Source: Oscillospiraceae bacterium (GTDB taxonomy: Bacteria; Bacillota; Clostridia; Oscillospirales; Acutalibacteraceae). Taken from it: DNA of 43,071 nucleotides. Shown in pieces: positions 7,955-15,952 of this stretch. Both the position numbers and the translations under genes were made by a program. Position 1 is the stretch's first letter. Every line of letters starts with the position of its first letter. The stretch is taken from positions 1 through 43,071 of the forward strand of contig SVPI01000017.1 of NCBI GenBank assembly GCA_015065935.1. The letters are read 5' to 3'. The notes beneath the pieces are model-generated. The model searched no databases. It worked only from the letters and a program-made list of their open reading frames with translations, and was not told the origin of the DNA.

Positions 7955-9334
7955 ATGAATAACAGAACCAGATATAAAAATGAGAAGCTGATACTATACT
8001 TCTCAAAGGCATTTATAGTGCTTGTTTTCTCCTGCGCTCTCTATTTTGTCTGGACGGAGTATTACAATCCCTATATACCGAACCCCTTCTATAAATACGG
8101 TAACTATATGCTTTTTGCGGTTTTTGTTGCCGTTTACTACGCCTTTGTAAAGGTTTACGGCGGCTTTATGGTGGGAACGGCACAGGTGCATGACCTTATC
8201 TTCTCTCAGATAATAGCCATAGGCTTCCAGCAGGCGATACTCTACGTTATCTTCTCACTTTTAAGCTACCGTCTGGTATCGCCGTTACCGTTTTTTATAA
8301 TGTTCGTTCTGTTTTCCGCCTTTGCGTCACTGTGGGCGCTTGTGACCGATGCGATATATTTTAAACTTCACGCACCGAAGAAAACGGTGGTTGTTTTTGA
8401 GAATATTGACTCTTATCTCTCCCTCAAGGGCATCAGAAGCATTGATAAGCGCTTCAATGTTGTACGTACCTTTAACTCGGCGAAAACCTCTCTTGCGGAG
8501 CTGTTTGAGCAGATAAGGTCTGTTGATGCGGTTTTCCTTTGCGGTGTGCCCTCTGATTACCGTAACGAGGTAGTCAAATACTGTATTGCAAACGGCAAGG
8601 TTGCATACGTAAAGCCGAAAATTTCGGATACAATTATAAGAGGCGGCAGAACCATTCAGCTTATGAATGTACCCGTGTACCGCTGCAAGAGAAGCGACAC
8701 AAGCCTTATTTATCAGCTTATAAAGCGATTTTTTGATATTTTACTTTCACTTATAGCGATTATTATTTCTTCCCCCATAATGATTGTTACGGCTATAGCA
8801 ATAAAGGCCTATGACAAGGGCCCTGCCTTCTATAAGCAGGTACGTCTTACACTTAACGGAAAGGAATTTGAAATAATCAAATTCAGAAGTATGATACAGA
8901 ATGCGGAAAAAGACGGAGTTGCACGCCTTGCAGGTGACAGCGACGACAGAATTACTCCCGTGGGTAAGATTATCCGTAAGCTTCGTATTGACGAGCTGCC
9001 TCAGCTTTTCAATATTCTCAAGGGTGATATGTCCTTCGTAGGTCCCAGACCCGAAAGACCGGAAATCGCCGCCGAGTACGAAAAGGATATGCCCGAGTTT
9101 GCTCTGCGCCTTCAGGTCAAGGCAGGTCTTACGGGATACGCTCAGGTCTACGGTAAGTATAATACTCCGCCCTACGATAAGGTGCAGATGGACCTTATGT
9201 ATATTGCTCACCAGAATATTCTTGAGGATATAAAGCTTATGCTTATAACCTTCAAAATTCTTTTTGTGCCCTCAAGCACAGAGGGAGTTGCCGAAAATCA
9301 GAAGACGGCAAAAAGAGAGACCCGTAAAAAATAA
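7955..9334 (+). CDS. Polyprenyl-phosphate sugar-1-phosphate transferase (WcaJ/CpsE type)
   Basis: 459-residue initiating enzyme of exopolysaccharide or capsule synthesis: it moves a sugar-1-phosphate from a nucleotide sugar to undecaprenyl phosphate in the membrane. Four N-terminal helices (about 15-125) and a CoA-binding-like middle region (140-240) precede the C-terminal bacterial sugar-transferase domain (about 255-445). That domain shows KRFFDILLSL, FEIIKFRSM, LRIDELPQLFNILKGDMSFVGPRP (split by usual spacing) and GLTGYAQV, all family hallmarks. RBS GAGGT lies 7 bp before the ATG. The CPBP gene follows 14 bp later. No other polysaccharide genes are in the window, so the sugar is unknown. 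Confidence 0.9.
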   Translation: MNNRTRYKNEKLILYFSKAFIVLVFSCALYFVWTEYYNPYIPNPFYKYGNYMLFAVFVAVYYAFVKVYGGFMVGTAQVHDLIFSQIIAIGFQQAILYVIFSLLSYRLVSPLPFFIMFVLFSAFASLWALVTDAIYFKLHAPKKTVVVFENIDSYLSLKGIRSIDKRFNVVRTFNSAKTSLAELFEQIRSVDAVFLCGVPSDYRNEVVKYCIANGKVAYVKPKISDTIIRGGRTIQLMNVPVYRCKRSDTSLIYQLIKRFFDILLSLIAIIISSPIMIVTAIAIKAYDKGPAFYKQVRLTLNGKEFEIIKFRSMIQNAEKDGVARLAGDSDDRITPVGKIIRKLRIDELPQLFNILKGDMSFVGPRPERPEIAAEYEKDMPEFALRLQVKAGLTGYAQVYGKYNTPPYDKVQMDLMYIAHQNILEDIKLMLITFKILFVPSSTEGVAENQKTAKRETRKK

Positions 9335-9348
9335 TGTGGAGGTAAGCC

Positions 9349-10371
9349 ATGCAGTACCCGTATTATAACGGTAATCCCTACTCAGGGAATTTCCTCGATA
9401 TGAACGCCTTTGTTGCAAACAGAAGCAGAGAAAAGACGGAGATACGTAAGCTGGGCAACTGCGTTGGTCTGGCAGTTGTTCTGTATCTTGTTTTACAGTA
9501 CGCCTACTCCTTCGTTATGGCTCTTTTAGGATTATCGGAGCTTTATGCCGGAAGTGAGCTTTTCCGCAAGGGTGCAGAGGTGCTTATCATAATTTTAAGC
9601 ATTCTTCCTGCCTTTATGATTTTTGGAAAAAAGATGAAGAAAATCAGCGGTGTTGCCGAGCCTCTTGCTCTTTCAAAGCCAAAAAGCGGTTTTCTTACAT
9701 TTCTCGCTTTCCTGGCAGGTATGGCATCCTGTATGGTTGCAAACTATGTGACGGTTATTTTCAGTGTGATAATGTCAATTTTCGGCTATGCACTGTCCTC
9801 TCCTGACGTGGGACTTCCGAGAAGTGCTGCAGGTATAACCGTTACGGTTGTTCAGATAGTATTCGTTGCGGCTCTTGTTGAAGAGCTTTCCCTCAGAGGC
9901 TACGTTATGGGTAACCTCAGAAAGTACGGCAGTACCTTTGCCATATTCTGTTCTGCCCTGATTTTTGCCCTTATGCACGGAAACCTTGTTCAGGCACCCT
10001 TTGCACTTGTTTCGGGATTTGCTATCGGATTTTTCGCAATCCGTACCGAATCCATATGGACGGGTATACTTATTCACGCCGGAAACAATCTCTTTTCGGT
10101 GGTTATCAGCTATGTGGGCGAGTTTTTCGGCGATAACGTACTCAATGCGGTTTATTCGGCAACGGTGCTTTTCTTCCTTGTGGCAGGAGGAATATGCTTT
10201 GTATTTTTCCTTCGTCTTACCAAAAACACACAAAAGAGAGAAAGCAGTATGCTGACCAACGGAGAAAAAATCCGTGCTTTTCTCACTTCTCCGGCAATTA
10301 TTGCAGTCATAGTTATAATGCTTATAATTACACTGCAATATATAGCACCCATAGAGCAGGCGGTATCATAA
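9349..10371 (+). CDS. CPBP-family intramembrane metalloprotease-like protein
   Basis: 340-residue multi-pass membrane protein of the CPBP (CAAX protease and bacteriocin-processing) family. The abortive-infection/Rce1 domain shows VEELSLRGYV (EExxxR motif), then FALMHGN and LIHAGNNLFS, giving the conserved Glu pair and two His motifs. About eight hydrophobic segments are present. RBS GGAGG precedes the ATG. It lies between the sugar transferase and tadA, with only 1 bp to tadA, so the three genes probably form one transcript. Substrate unknown. Confidence 0.85.
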   Translation: MQYPYYNGNPYSGNFLDMNAFVANRSREKTEIRKLGNCVGLAVVLYLVLQYAYSFVMALLGLSELYAGSELFRKGAEVLIIILSILPAFMIFGKKMKKISGVAEPLALSKPKSGFLTFLAFLAGMASCMVANYVTVIFSVIMSIFGYALSSPDVGLPRSAAGITVTVVQIVFVAALVEELSLRGYVMGNLRKYGSTFAIFCSALIFALMHGNLVQAPFALVSGFAIGFFAIRTESIWTGILIHAGNNLFSVVISYVGEFFGDNVLNAVYSATVLFFLVAGGICFVFFLRLTKNTQKRESSMLTNGEKIRAFLTSPAIIAVIVIMLIITLQYIAPIEQAVS

Positions 10372-10372
10372 T

Positions 10373-10816
10373 ATGAACAGAGAATTTATGCTTGCCGCCA
10401 TAGAGGAAGCAAGGAAAGCACTTCTCAAGGGTGAAGTGCCCGTGGGAGCGGTAATAGTAAAGGATAATGAAATAATTGCAAGGGGACACAACCGACGTGA
10501 GGAGAGAAACAATGCTCTTTCCCACGCCGAAACCGAGGCGATTTACGAGGCGTGTAACGTACTTGGCTCATGGAGGCTTGACGGCTGCACGATTTACGTT
10601 ACTCTTGAGCCCTGTCCCATGTGTGCGGGAGCAATACTCAACTCGAGGATAAAGGAAGTTTACTTCGGTGCCTACGATGAGAAGTACGGCTGCTTTGGTA
10701 CGGCTATGAATCTGAGATTTCCCGGCGGGTTTCACACGCCAAGGATAATCGGAGGATATATGACTGAGCCCTGTGAGGAGCTTCTGAGAGACTTTTTTTC
10801 TCAGCTCAGAAAATAA
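10373..10816 (+). CDS. tadA: tRNA-specific adenosine deaminase
   Basis: 147 residues, the normal length for TadA, which deaminates A34 to inosine in tRNA-Arg(ACG). The zinc site is complete: HAE at 51-53 and PCPMCAG at 80-86, with catalytic Glu53. The C-terminal region FGTAMNLRFPGGFHTP is typical for the family. It starts 1 bp after the CPBP stop, indicating translational coupling, and is followed by a tRNA promoter. Confidence 0.95.
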   Translation: MNREFMLAAIEEARKALLKGEVPVGAVIVKDNEIIARGHNRREERNNALSHAETEAIYEACNVLGSWRLDGCTIYVTLEPCPMCAGAILNSRIKEVYFGAYDEKYGCFGTAMNLRFPGGFHTPRIIGGYMTEPCEELLRDFFSQLRK

Positions 10817-10850
10817 TTTTGAAAAAAAGCAAAAAATTTCAAAAAAGGTA

Positions 10851-10879
10851 TTGACAAAACGAAATATCTGTAATATACT
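10851..10879 (+). promoter_or_regulatory. tRNA promoter
   Basis: TTGACA, 17 bp, TATACT, about 30 bp before tRNA-Met; a near-consensus stable-RNA promoter. Confidence 0.75.
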
Positions 10880-10909
10880 ATGCAAGCGTTGAAAAACGCC
10901 CTATTACGT

Positions 10910-10986
10910 GGCGGTATAGCTCAGTTGGCTAGAGCATTCGGTTCATACCCGGAGTGTCGTAGGTTCGAGTCCCACTGCCGCTACCA
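10910..10986 (+). tRNA. tRNA-Met(CAT), elongator type
   Basis: 77 nt cloverleaf with encoded CCA. Anticodon loop TTCATAC gives CAT. The acceptor GGCGGTA/TGCCGCT closes with G-U, unlike the unpaired 1-72 end of initiator tRNA. One A-C mismatch sits in the T stem. Confidence 0.9.
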
Positions 10987-11036
10987 ATTCTACAATAAAG
11001 AGTGCGCGATAACGTGTCCGCCTCTTTCATATATAA

Positions 11037-11111
11037 GGCCCGGTGGTCAAGCGGTTAAGACACCGCCCTTTCACGGCGGTAACACGGGTTCGAGTCCCGT
11101 CCGGGTCACCA
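11037..11111 (+). tRNA. tRNA-Glu(TTC)
   Basis: 75 nt with encoded CCA. The anticodon stem ACCGCC..GGCGGT flanks a TTTC-type loop, anticodon TTC. It is 50 bp after tRNA-Met, so probably co-transcribed. Confidence 0.92.
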
Positions 11112-11148
11112 AAAAGAAAAGCACTGCAAAAGCAGTGCTTTTCTTTTT
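11111..11148 (+). terminator. Terminator of the tRNA-Met/Glu operon
   Basis: 17-bp perfect stem around GCACTGC-aaaa-GCAGTGC, with flanking A and T runs. Confidence 0.85.
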
Positions 11149-11151
11149 GGT

Positions 11152-11309
11152 GAATGAAGCGCGCTTTCAGCGCATGAAAAATGAAGCAGGGCTTTGCCCT
11201 ATGAAGCACCTGCGGGCATGAGTGGTTTTTCAGCGGTTCGCTTCATGTTTGCAGAGCAAACACTTCATACGAGCGCAGCGAGTGCTTCATATCGTTTACG
11301 ATGCTTCAT
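11152..11309. repeat. Hairpin array with ATGAAGC / GCTTCAT linkers
   Basis: Short inverted repeats (GCGCtttcaGCGC, AGGGCtttGCCCT, GTTTGCagaGCAAAC, ATCGTttACGAT) are separated by a constant heptamer. It reads ATGAAGC in the left half (about 11154, 11181, 11201) and CTTCAT/GCTTCAT in the right half (about 11241, 11263, 11285, 11303), so the whole array is itself roughly palindromic. It fills the gap between the tRNA terminator and the four-helix-bundle gene and ends at that gene's -35 box. Confidence 0.75.
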
Positions 11310-11337
11310 TGAAAACCTTTGAATGTTATGATATAAT
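11309..11337 (+). promoter_or_regulatory. Promoter of the four-helix-bundle gene
   Basis: TTGAAA, 17 bp, TATAAT. The first T of the -35 box is the last base of the final GCTTCAT linker of the array. Confidence 0.65.
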
Positions 11338-11357
11338 AAATAAAAGGCGGTGTTAAA

Positions 11358-11711
11358 ATGAGAAATGATAAATTATCTGTTCAATCTCTCGACTTCGCAA
11401 TATCAATAATCAACCTCGTAAAAAGACTCAAGGAAAATAGGGAAACAATTATTTCTAACCAAATCGGTAGGAGCGGCACATCAATAGGTGCAAATATTTA
11501 TGAGGGACAGTATGCTCACGGAAGAGCAGATTTTATTGCGAAGTTTCAGATTGCCCTCAAGGAGGCGAACGAGACGGCATATTGGCTCGAACTGCTATAT
11601 AAAACAGATTACATCAGCGAAGAAGAATACAAGAAACTCAGCTCAGCTTGCACAAGTATCCGTGTTATGCTTATTTCCTCTATTAATACAACAAAGAAAA
11701 ATGCAAAATGA
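11358..11711 (+). CDS. Four-helix-bundle protein (23S rRNA IVS / S23 type)
   Basis: 117 residues matching the 23S rRNA intervening-sequence-encoded protein family, relatives of Avd of diversity-generating retroelements, which form small helical bundles that bind nucleic acid. Family features: a start around LSVQSLDFAISIINLVKRL, the central RSGTSIGANIYEGQYA, DFIAKFQIALKEANETAYWL and a last helix from YISEEEYKKL. This copy is not in an rRNA gene. RBS AAGGCGG with a strong promoter. It is flanked on both sides by hairpin arrays (11152-11309 and 11757-11834), the most notable context in the window. Family call firm; role unknown, structured-RNA or DNA-hairpin binding is inferred. Confidence 0.85.
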   Translation: MRNDKLSVQSLDFAISIINLVKRLKENRETIISNQIGRSGTSIGANIYEGQYAHGRADFIAKFQIALKEANETAYWLELLYKTDYISEEEYKKLSSACTSIRVMLISSINTTKKNAK

Positions 11712-11756
11712 ACTTTCCTGAAATATTAGACAACGCAAAAGTTTTATATTATACAC

Positions 11757-11834
11757 CGAAGGCTGTATTAACTGCGGCTTGATGATATACCGCAACAAGT
11801 TGCGGATGATATACAAGGCTTCGCCTTGATTTGA
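11757..11834 (+). repeat. Hairpin array with ATGATATAC linkers
   Basis: Begins with a block shared with 17007-17032 (GGCTGTATTAACTGCGGCTT). Hairpins CCGCAACaaGTTGCGG (11790-11805) and CAAGGCttcGCCTTG (11814-11828) follow, separated by ATGATATAC, then the terminal ATTTGAT also seen at the end of the 17-kb array. Confidence 0.75.
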
Positions 11835-11854
11835 TTGCTGAAAAGCGGTATAAT
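11826..11854 (+). promoter_or_regulatory. Promoter of the YdeI-like gene
   Basis: TTGATT, 17 bp, TATAAT. The -35 box uses the 3' arm of the last array hairpin. Confidence 0.6.
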
Positions 11855-11889
11855 CAGTTCGATAAATAAGAATTTGTAAGGATAAAAGA

Positions 11890-12450
11890 ATGAAGATATT
11901 TTATACAAGTGAACGAGATATATGGCGAAAGTGGCTTGCTAAACACTTTGAAACGGAGAGTGAAATATGGTTTGTATTTCCAATGAAGGAATCAGGTGAT
12001 AAAGCGCTTTCCTATAATGATGCAGTAGAAGAGGCACTATGCTTTGGTTGGATTGATAGTACCATAAAACACATTGACCCTACGCATCGTGCACAGCGAT
12101 TTACACCGAGAAAGAAAGGTAGTCCGTATTCACGCCCGAATATAGAAAGACTGATTTGGCTTGAAAGACAGGGGATGCTTCATCCAAGCATAAGAGATAG
12201 TGTATTGCCTTTGATTCGTACTCCGTATATTTTTCCTAATGATATCATTGATGCTATAAAAGAAGACATTGTTGCGTGGGAAAACTATGAGAAATTATCC
12301 GAGCCATACAAACGCATTCGTGTTGCTTACATTGATGCGGCGAGAAAACGCCCCGACGAGTTCAAAAAACGCCTTGAAAGTTTTATTAAAAAGACTCGTG
12401 ATGGAAAGTTGATTGTCGGTTTTGGCGGAATAGACAAGTATTATGGTTAA
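11890..12450 (+). CDS. YdeI/OmpD-associated family protein
   Basis: 186-residue soluble protein of the YdeI/OmpD-associated family, whose biochemical role is not well established. Recognisable features are the N-terminal SERDIWRKWLAKHFETESEIWFVF, the central YNDAVEEALCFGWIDSTIKHID followed by AQRFTPRKKGSPYSRPN, and a C-terminal YIDAARKRPDEFKKRLESF helix. RBS AAGGAT lies 7 bp before the ATG. It is preceded by a hairpin array that supplies part of its promoter. Arginine codons are mixed and fit neither flank well, so recent transfer is possible. Confidence 0.8.
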   Translation: MKIFYTSERDIWRKWLAKHFETESEIWFVFPMKESGDKALSYNDAVEEALCFGWIDSTIKHIDPTHRAQRFTPRKKGSPYSRPNIERLIWLERQGMLHPSIRDSVLPLIRTPYIFPNDIIDAIKEDIVAWENYEKLSEPYKRIRVAYIDAARKRPDEFKKRLESFIKKTRDGKLIVGFGGIDKYYG

Positions 12451-12540
12451 GATGTCAAAATCCAATTTGTCGAGCAGCGCTGCCACAATACTTTTGGTCG
12501 TTTTTACCCCTACTTATACTACTTTTGGTCAGTCTTTCGC

Positions 12541-12575
12541 AAAAAAGAACGAAGCTTCCGCTTCGTTCTTTTTTT
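12541..12575 (+). terminator. Terminator after the YdeI-like gene
   Basis: Stem GAACGAAGC-ttcc-GCTTCGTTC with A and T runs, about 90 bp after the stop. A near-identical stem follows tRNA-Arg at 16922. Confidence 0.7.
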
Positions 12576-12577
12576 AC

Positions 12578-12667
12578 CCAAGCCGCAGGCTTGGCATATC
12601 ATCAGCCCCAACGGGGCTGTATATCATCCATCACTTTGCGATGGTATATCATCACGACACATTCGTG
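12578..12667. repeat. Hairpin array with TATATCATC linkers
   Basis: Four stem-loops, CCAAGCCgcaGGCTTGG (12578-12594), AGCCCCaacGGGGCT (12604-12618), CCATC..GATGG (12628-12644) and CACGA..TCGTG (12653-12667), joined by CATATCATC / GTATATCATC / TATATCATC. The linker is the reverse complement of that at 11.8 kb. It lies between two convergent genes. Confidence 0.75.
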
Positions 12668-12681
12668 GATATTAGCCCTAC

Positions 12682-13467
12682 TTACCCCTTGAAGCCTTTC
12701 CCATATTCCCCGGGTGGGGTGCCGTATTTTCGGCGGAACATTTTGGAAAAGTTTGAGCGGTCCTTAAAGCCGCTCATTTCATAGCTTTCGTTAACCGAAA
12801 GGCCCTCACTTAAAAATCTTGCGGCGTTTTGAAGGCGAACATCGTTTAAAAACTCCTTAATACTAACGCCGTATTCCCTTTTAAAAAGGCGGGAAAGGTA
12901 TCGGCGGTCAAGGAACATTCCGTCTGCAATGCTTTGAACCGTTATCTCATTCATAAAGGAGGCCTCAATAAAGGTTTTAACCCTTTTGGCGTGTTTATGG
13001 TCTGCCTTTTTGGGGGCAAAAAGGGCGGCCGAAATTTTATGAACAACGCAGGCTATATATTCCTCCCTCATTCCCTGCCAGCCGGGGAAATCATCCTTTA
13101 TCATTTTTAAAAGTTCACTGAAAATTGACATTGGAAGCTCGCCCACAGGCTGGGTGAGGGTATCAAACCTCTTGGATAAAGCCCCTGTAAAGCCCACCCA
13201 AACATAGGTCCAGGGCTCCTTAGTATCGGCAGTGTAGGTTGTTATTTCATCGGGATAAATGAGAAAAAACTGACCCGCCTTAAGGGAATATTCCCTGCCG
13301 CCGCGATAATATTTTCCATTTCCCGAAAGCACATAGTGTATAAGATAATATCTTCGCATATAGGGGCCAAAGGAATGCCCCTTTGCGCATTCCTCCACCC
13401 CGCAAATAACGGGATTAATGTCCTTAAACCCTTTATCCTCAAGGATTTGGTCGATTACAATTCCCAT
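12682..13467 (-). CDS. AraC-family transcriptional regulator
   Basis: 261 residues from ATG 13465-13467 (RBS AAAGGGGG), preferred over the upstream start. An N-terminal cupin sugar-binding domain (about 20-130, with LIHYVLSGNGKYY and LKAGQFFLIYPDE) precedes a C-terminal double helix-turn-helix (about 165-258) with TVQSIADGMFLDRRYLSRLF and FKDRSNFSKMFRRKYGTPPGEY. It is divergent from the GH4 gene, with about 100 bp between starts, the usual arrangement for a sugar-responsive activator of its neighbour. Effector inferred to be a galactoside or glucoside. Confidence 0.9.
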   Translation of the reverse strand: MGIVIDQILEDKGFKDINPVICGVEECAKGHSFGPYMRRYYLIHYVLSGNGKYYRGGREYSLKAGQFFLIYPDEITTYTADTKEPWTYVWVGFTGALSKRFDTLTQPVGELPMSIFSELLKMIKDDFPGWQGMREEYIACVVHKISAALFAPKKADHKHAKRVKTFIEASFMNEITVQSIADGMFLDRRYLSRLFKREYGVSIKEFLNDVRLQNAARFLSEGLSVNESYEMSGFKDRSNFSKMFRRKYGTPPGEYGKGFKG

Positions 13468-13571
13468 GCGGTTCCCCCTTTCTAGGTTACATTTTACCAC
13501 ACTAGGCACACTTTTTGCAATAGAAAATATAAGGCTTCAATGCTATTATGAAAGCAAAGGAGGTTTTTAAA

Positions 13572-14897
13572 ATGAAAATTACATTTGTTGGTGCGGGCAG
13601 CACCGTTTTTGCAAAAAATGTTTTAGGCGACACAATGCTGTGTGAGGATTTTCACGATGCGGAAATTGCCCTGTATGACATTGACAGCGAGCGCCTGCAG
13701 GAATCTTACCTGCTAATCTCCGCAATGAACGAAAATATAAACGAGGGGCGCGCCTCTATTTCCAAATTTTTAGGGGTTGAAAACCGCAGAGCCGCCCTCG
13801 AAAATGCCGATTTTGTTGTTAATGCCATTCAGGTAGGCCTTTATGAGCCCTGCACCGTTATTGATTTTGAAATTCCCAAAAAATACGGTCTGCGCCAAAC
13901 AATAGGCGACACCTTGGGTATTGGCGGCATTATGAGGGGATTGCGCACCATTCAGGTTCTTAAAGGTATTGCCCGAGATATGGAGGCTGTTTGCCCCAAT
14001 GCCTGGTTTTTAAATTACACAAACCCTATGGCCATTGTTACAGGCTTTATGCAACGATTTACAAAGGTTAAAACTGTAGGGCTTTGTCACAGCGTTCAGG
14101 TATGCTCCTCGGGGCTGTTGGATAGCCTTGATATGACAAAAACGGCAGGCCGATATACCGAAGTCATTGCAGGCATTAACCATATGGCATGGCTCCTTGA
14201 TATAAAGGATGAAAAGGGTAACGACCTCTATCCCAAAATCCGCCGCCGAGCAAAGGAGAAAAACGCGGCCGAAAGGCATAACGATATGGTGCGCTTTGAT
14301 TATATTGACAAGTTAGGTTACTATTGCACCGAGTCCAGCGAGCACAACGCTGAATATAACTGCTTTTACATTAAAAGAGGTCGCGAGGACCTGATTGAAA
14401 AATTCAACATTCCCCTTGATGAGTATCCCCGCCGCTGTATTGAACAGATAGAGGGATGGGCAAAGCAAAGGGATGAAATTATGGCAGGCGGCAAGGTCAG
14501 CCATACCCGCTCAAAGGAGTATGCTTCTTACATTATGGAGGCAATTTATAAGGATAGGCCCTATAAAATTGGCGGCAATGTTATAAACCACGGCCTTATA
14601 ACAAACCTGCCAGATGTTGCCTGTGTTGAGGTGCCCTGCCTTGTGGATGGAAACGGCGTTAACCCCACCTTTGTGGGCGCGCTTCCCACCCAGCTCGCAG
14701 GAATGAACGCCTCTAACATTTACCCCCAGCTCCTAACCATCGAGGCTGCCGTTTCAGGAGATGCGAAAACCGTTTACCAGGCGGCGCTTATGGACCCCCA
14801 CACCTCGGCAGAGCTTTCCCCCGAAGAAATTGTGAATATGTGCGACGAGCTTCTTGCCGCCCACGAGGCCGCAGGCTATCCCTGCCTTCACGAATAA
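13572..14897 (+). CDS. GH4 alpha-galactosidase/alpha-glucosidase (MelA/AglA type)
   Basis: 441 residues from the ATG behind AAAGGAGG. GH4 enzymes cleave glycosides by an NAD+- and Mn2+-dependent oxidation-elimination route in the cytoplasm. The N-terminal Rossmann motif FVGAGSTVFAK (about 5-15) binds NAD. NPMAIVT (151-157) and CHSVQ (172-176) carry the metal ligands Cys172 and His173, and NHMAW supplies a further His. The CHSV signature favours alpha-galactosidase or alpha-glucosidase over 6-phospho-beta-glucosidase. It is divergent from one AraC gene and followed by a second, with no transporter nearby. Arg codons are mostly CGC, unlike the left part of the window. Confidence 0.9.
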   Translation: MKITFVGAGSTVFAKNVLGDTMLCEDFHDAEIALYDIDSERLQESYLLISAMNENINEGRASISKFLGVENRRAALENADFVVNAIQVGLYEPCTVIDFEIPKKYGLRQTIGDTLGIGGIMRGLRTIQVLKGIARDMEAVCPNAWFLNYTNPMAIVTGFMQRFTKVKTVGLCHSVQVCSSGLLDSLDMTKTAGRYTEVIAGINHMAWLLDIKDEKGNDLYPKIRRRAKEKNAAERHNDMVRFDYIDKLGYYCTESSEHNAEYNCFYIKRGREDLIEKFNIPLDEYPRRCIEQIEGWAKQRDEIMAGGKVSHTRSKEYASYIMEAIYKDRPYKIGGNVINHGLITNLPDVACVEVPCLVDGNGVNPTFVGALPTQLAGMNASNIYPQLLTIEAAVSGDAKTVYQAALMDPHTSAELSPEEIVNMCDELLAAHEAAGYPCLHE

Positions 14898-14914
14898 GGC
14901 AACCGTTTCCGGCG

Positions 14915-14947
14915 GCGCAGGTTTGACCTTCAAACCTGCGCTTTTTT
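14915..14947 (+). terminator. Terminator of the GH4 gene
   Basis: 12-bp perfect stem GCGCAGGTTTGA/TCAAACCTGCGC followed by six T. Confidence 0.85.
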
Positions 14948-15149
14948 ATGTTTGAAAAGTAACAATGGAATATTTTTTGTATTTACTTAACAATTTGCTC
15001 TCGGGTATAATCAAAGCAGTTATTGTGTGTTTTGTTTTCCTTTTGCAGTTTACGATTTTATACACAAATAAAACGATTGCTTTAATTGTAAACCCTGTTT
15101 TTCACCACTAGAATATTCATAAGAGAACTAATTTTAAGGAAGTGAAAAA

Positions 15150-15938
15150 ATGACACAGCTAAAAAGCTCGGCAGGTAAGCCGCTTGTTACCTTTAAGCAC
15201 ACAACCGGTATGAGCAGCATTTATCCCAGCACCTTTCACTCCTTTTATGAAATTTATTTCTTTTTAAACGGCAATGTTGAGCTTGTTTGCGGCAAGGTTC
15301 GGCAAAAGCTTCGCCCTAAAGATATTGTGGTTATTCCCGCAAGGGAATATCATCAGTTTATCCCCCTAGACAGCGGCGAAAATTACGAGCGCTGTGTTAT
15401 TGAAATTCAGCCCGAGCTTTTGGGTGAGAAAACTTTAGATTCGGCATTTTCAGGCAAAAGTCTTTTAAGGCTTGATGAAAACAACCGTATTATAGACCAC
15501 CTGCTTTATTTAATTGAGGCTGAAAAAGTGCACGAAAGTGAGGATTTTAAAAAAATCCTTCCCGCTGTTGCCACCGACATTGTTTTTTTGCTTAAAAATC
15601 TGGGCGACTGCCCAATACCTCAGGGAAACGGCCTGCAAGGGCTCTCGGTTGAGGTTATGAAATATATAAACGAAAACTACAAAAGCGGCATTAACCTAAA
15701 CAAAATTGCCGATGCCTTTTTCGTTTCGGTTTCCACCGCCTGCCACTATTTTAAAGAGGATTTTGGCGTTAGCATAAAGCAATATATCATTGAAAAGAAA
15801 ATGATTGAGGCGAAAATGCTTGTAGACAAGGGTCATAAGGCTCAAGACATTTGTGCGGACTTGGGTTTTGAAAACTATTCAACCTTCTTTAGAGCCTACA
15901 AAAAGCGCTACGGCGTTTCCCCTTCAGGCAGAAAATAA
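15150..15938 (+). CDS. AraC-family transcriptional regulator
   Basis: 262 residues. The cupin domain (about 20-130: FHSFYEIYFFLNGNVELV, RPKDIVVIPAREYHQF) precedes a C-terminal double HTH (about 165-260) with LNKIADAFFVSVSTACHYFKEDFGVS and ENYSTFFRAYKKRYGVSPS. RBS AAGGAAG lies 7 bp before the ATG. It sits downstream of the GH4 gene but after a terminator, so it is transcribed on its own. It may control the same carbohydrate locus or distant genes. The 14948-15149 leader region shows no other clear signal beyond a TATAAT-like box near 15012. Confidence 0.9.
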   Translation: MTQLKSSAGKPLVTFKHTTGMSSIYPSTFHSFYEIYFFLNGNVELVCGKVRQKLRPKDIVVIPAREYHQFIPLDSGENYERCVIEIQPELLGEKTLDSAFSGKSLLRLDENNRIIDHLLYLIEAEKVHESEDFKKILPAVATDIVFLLKNLGDCPIPQGNGLQGLSVEVMKYINENYKSGINLNKIADAFFVSVSTACHYFKEDFGVSIKQYIIEKKMIEAKMLVDKGHKAQDICADLGFENYSTFFRAYKKRYGVSPSGRK

Positions 15939-15952
15939 TAAATAAAACGGGT

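Noticed and set aside
8747-9211. 154-codon minus-strand frame inside the sugar transferase gene
   Set aside because: Antisense shadow of a conserved domain, no RBS, composition unlike a protein.
9349-10371. Bacteriocin immunity or processing role for the CPBP gene
   Set aside because: No bacteriocin precursor or transporter is nearby; it is co-transcribed with tadA.
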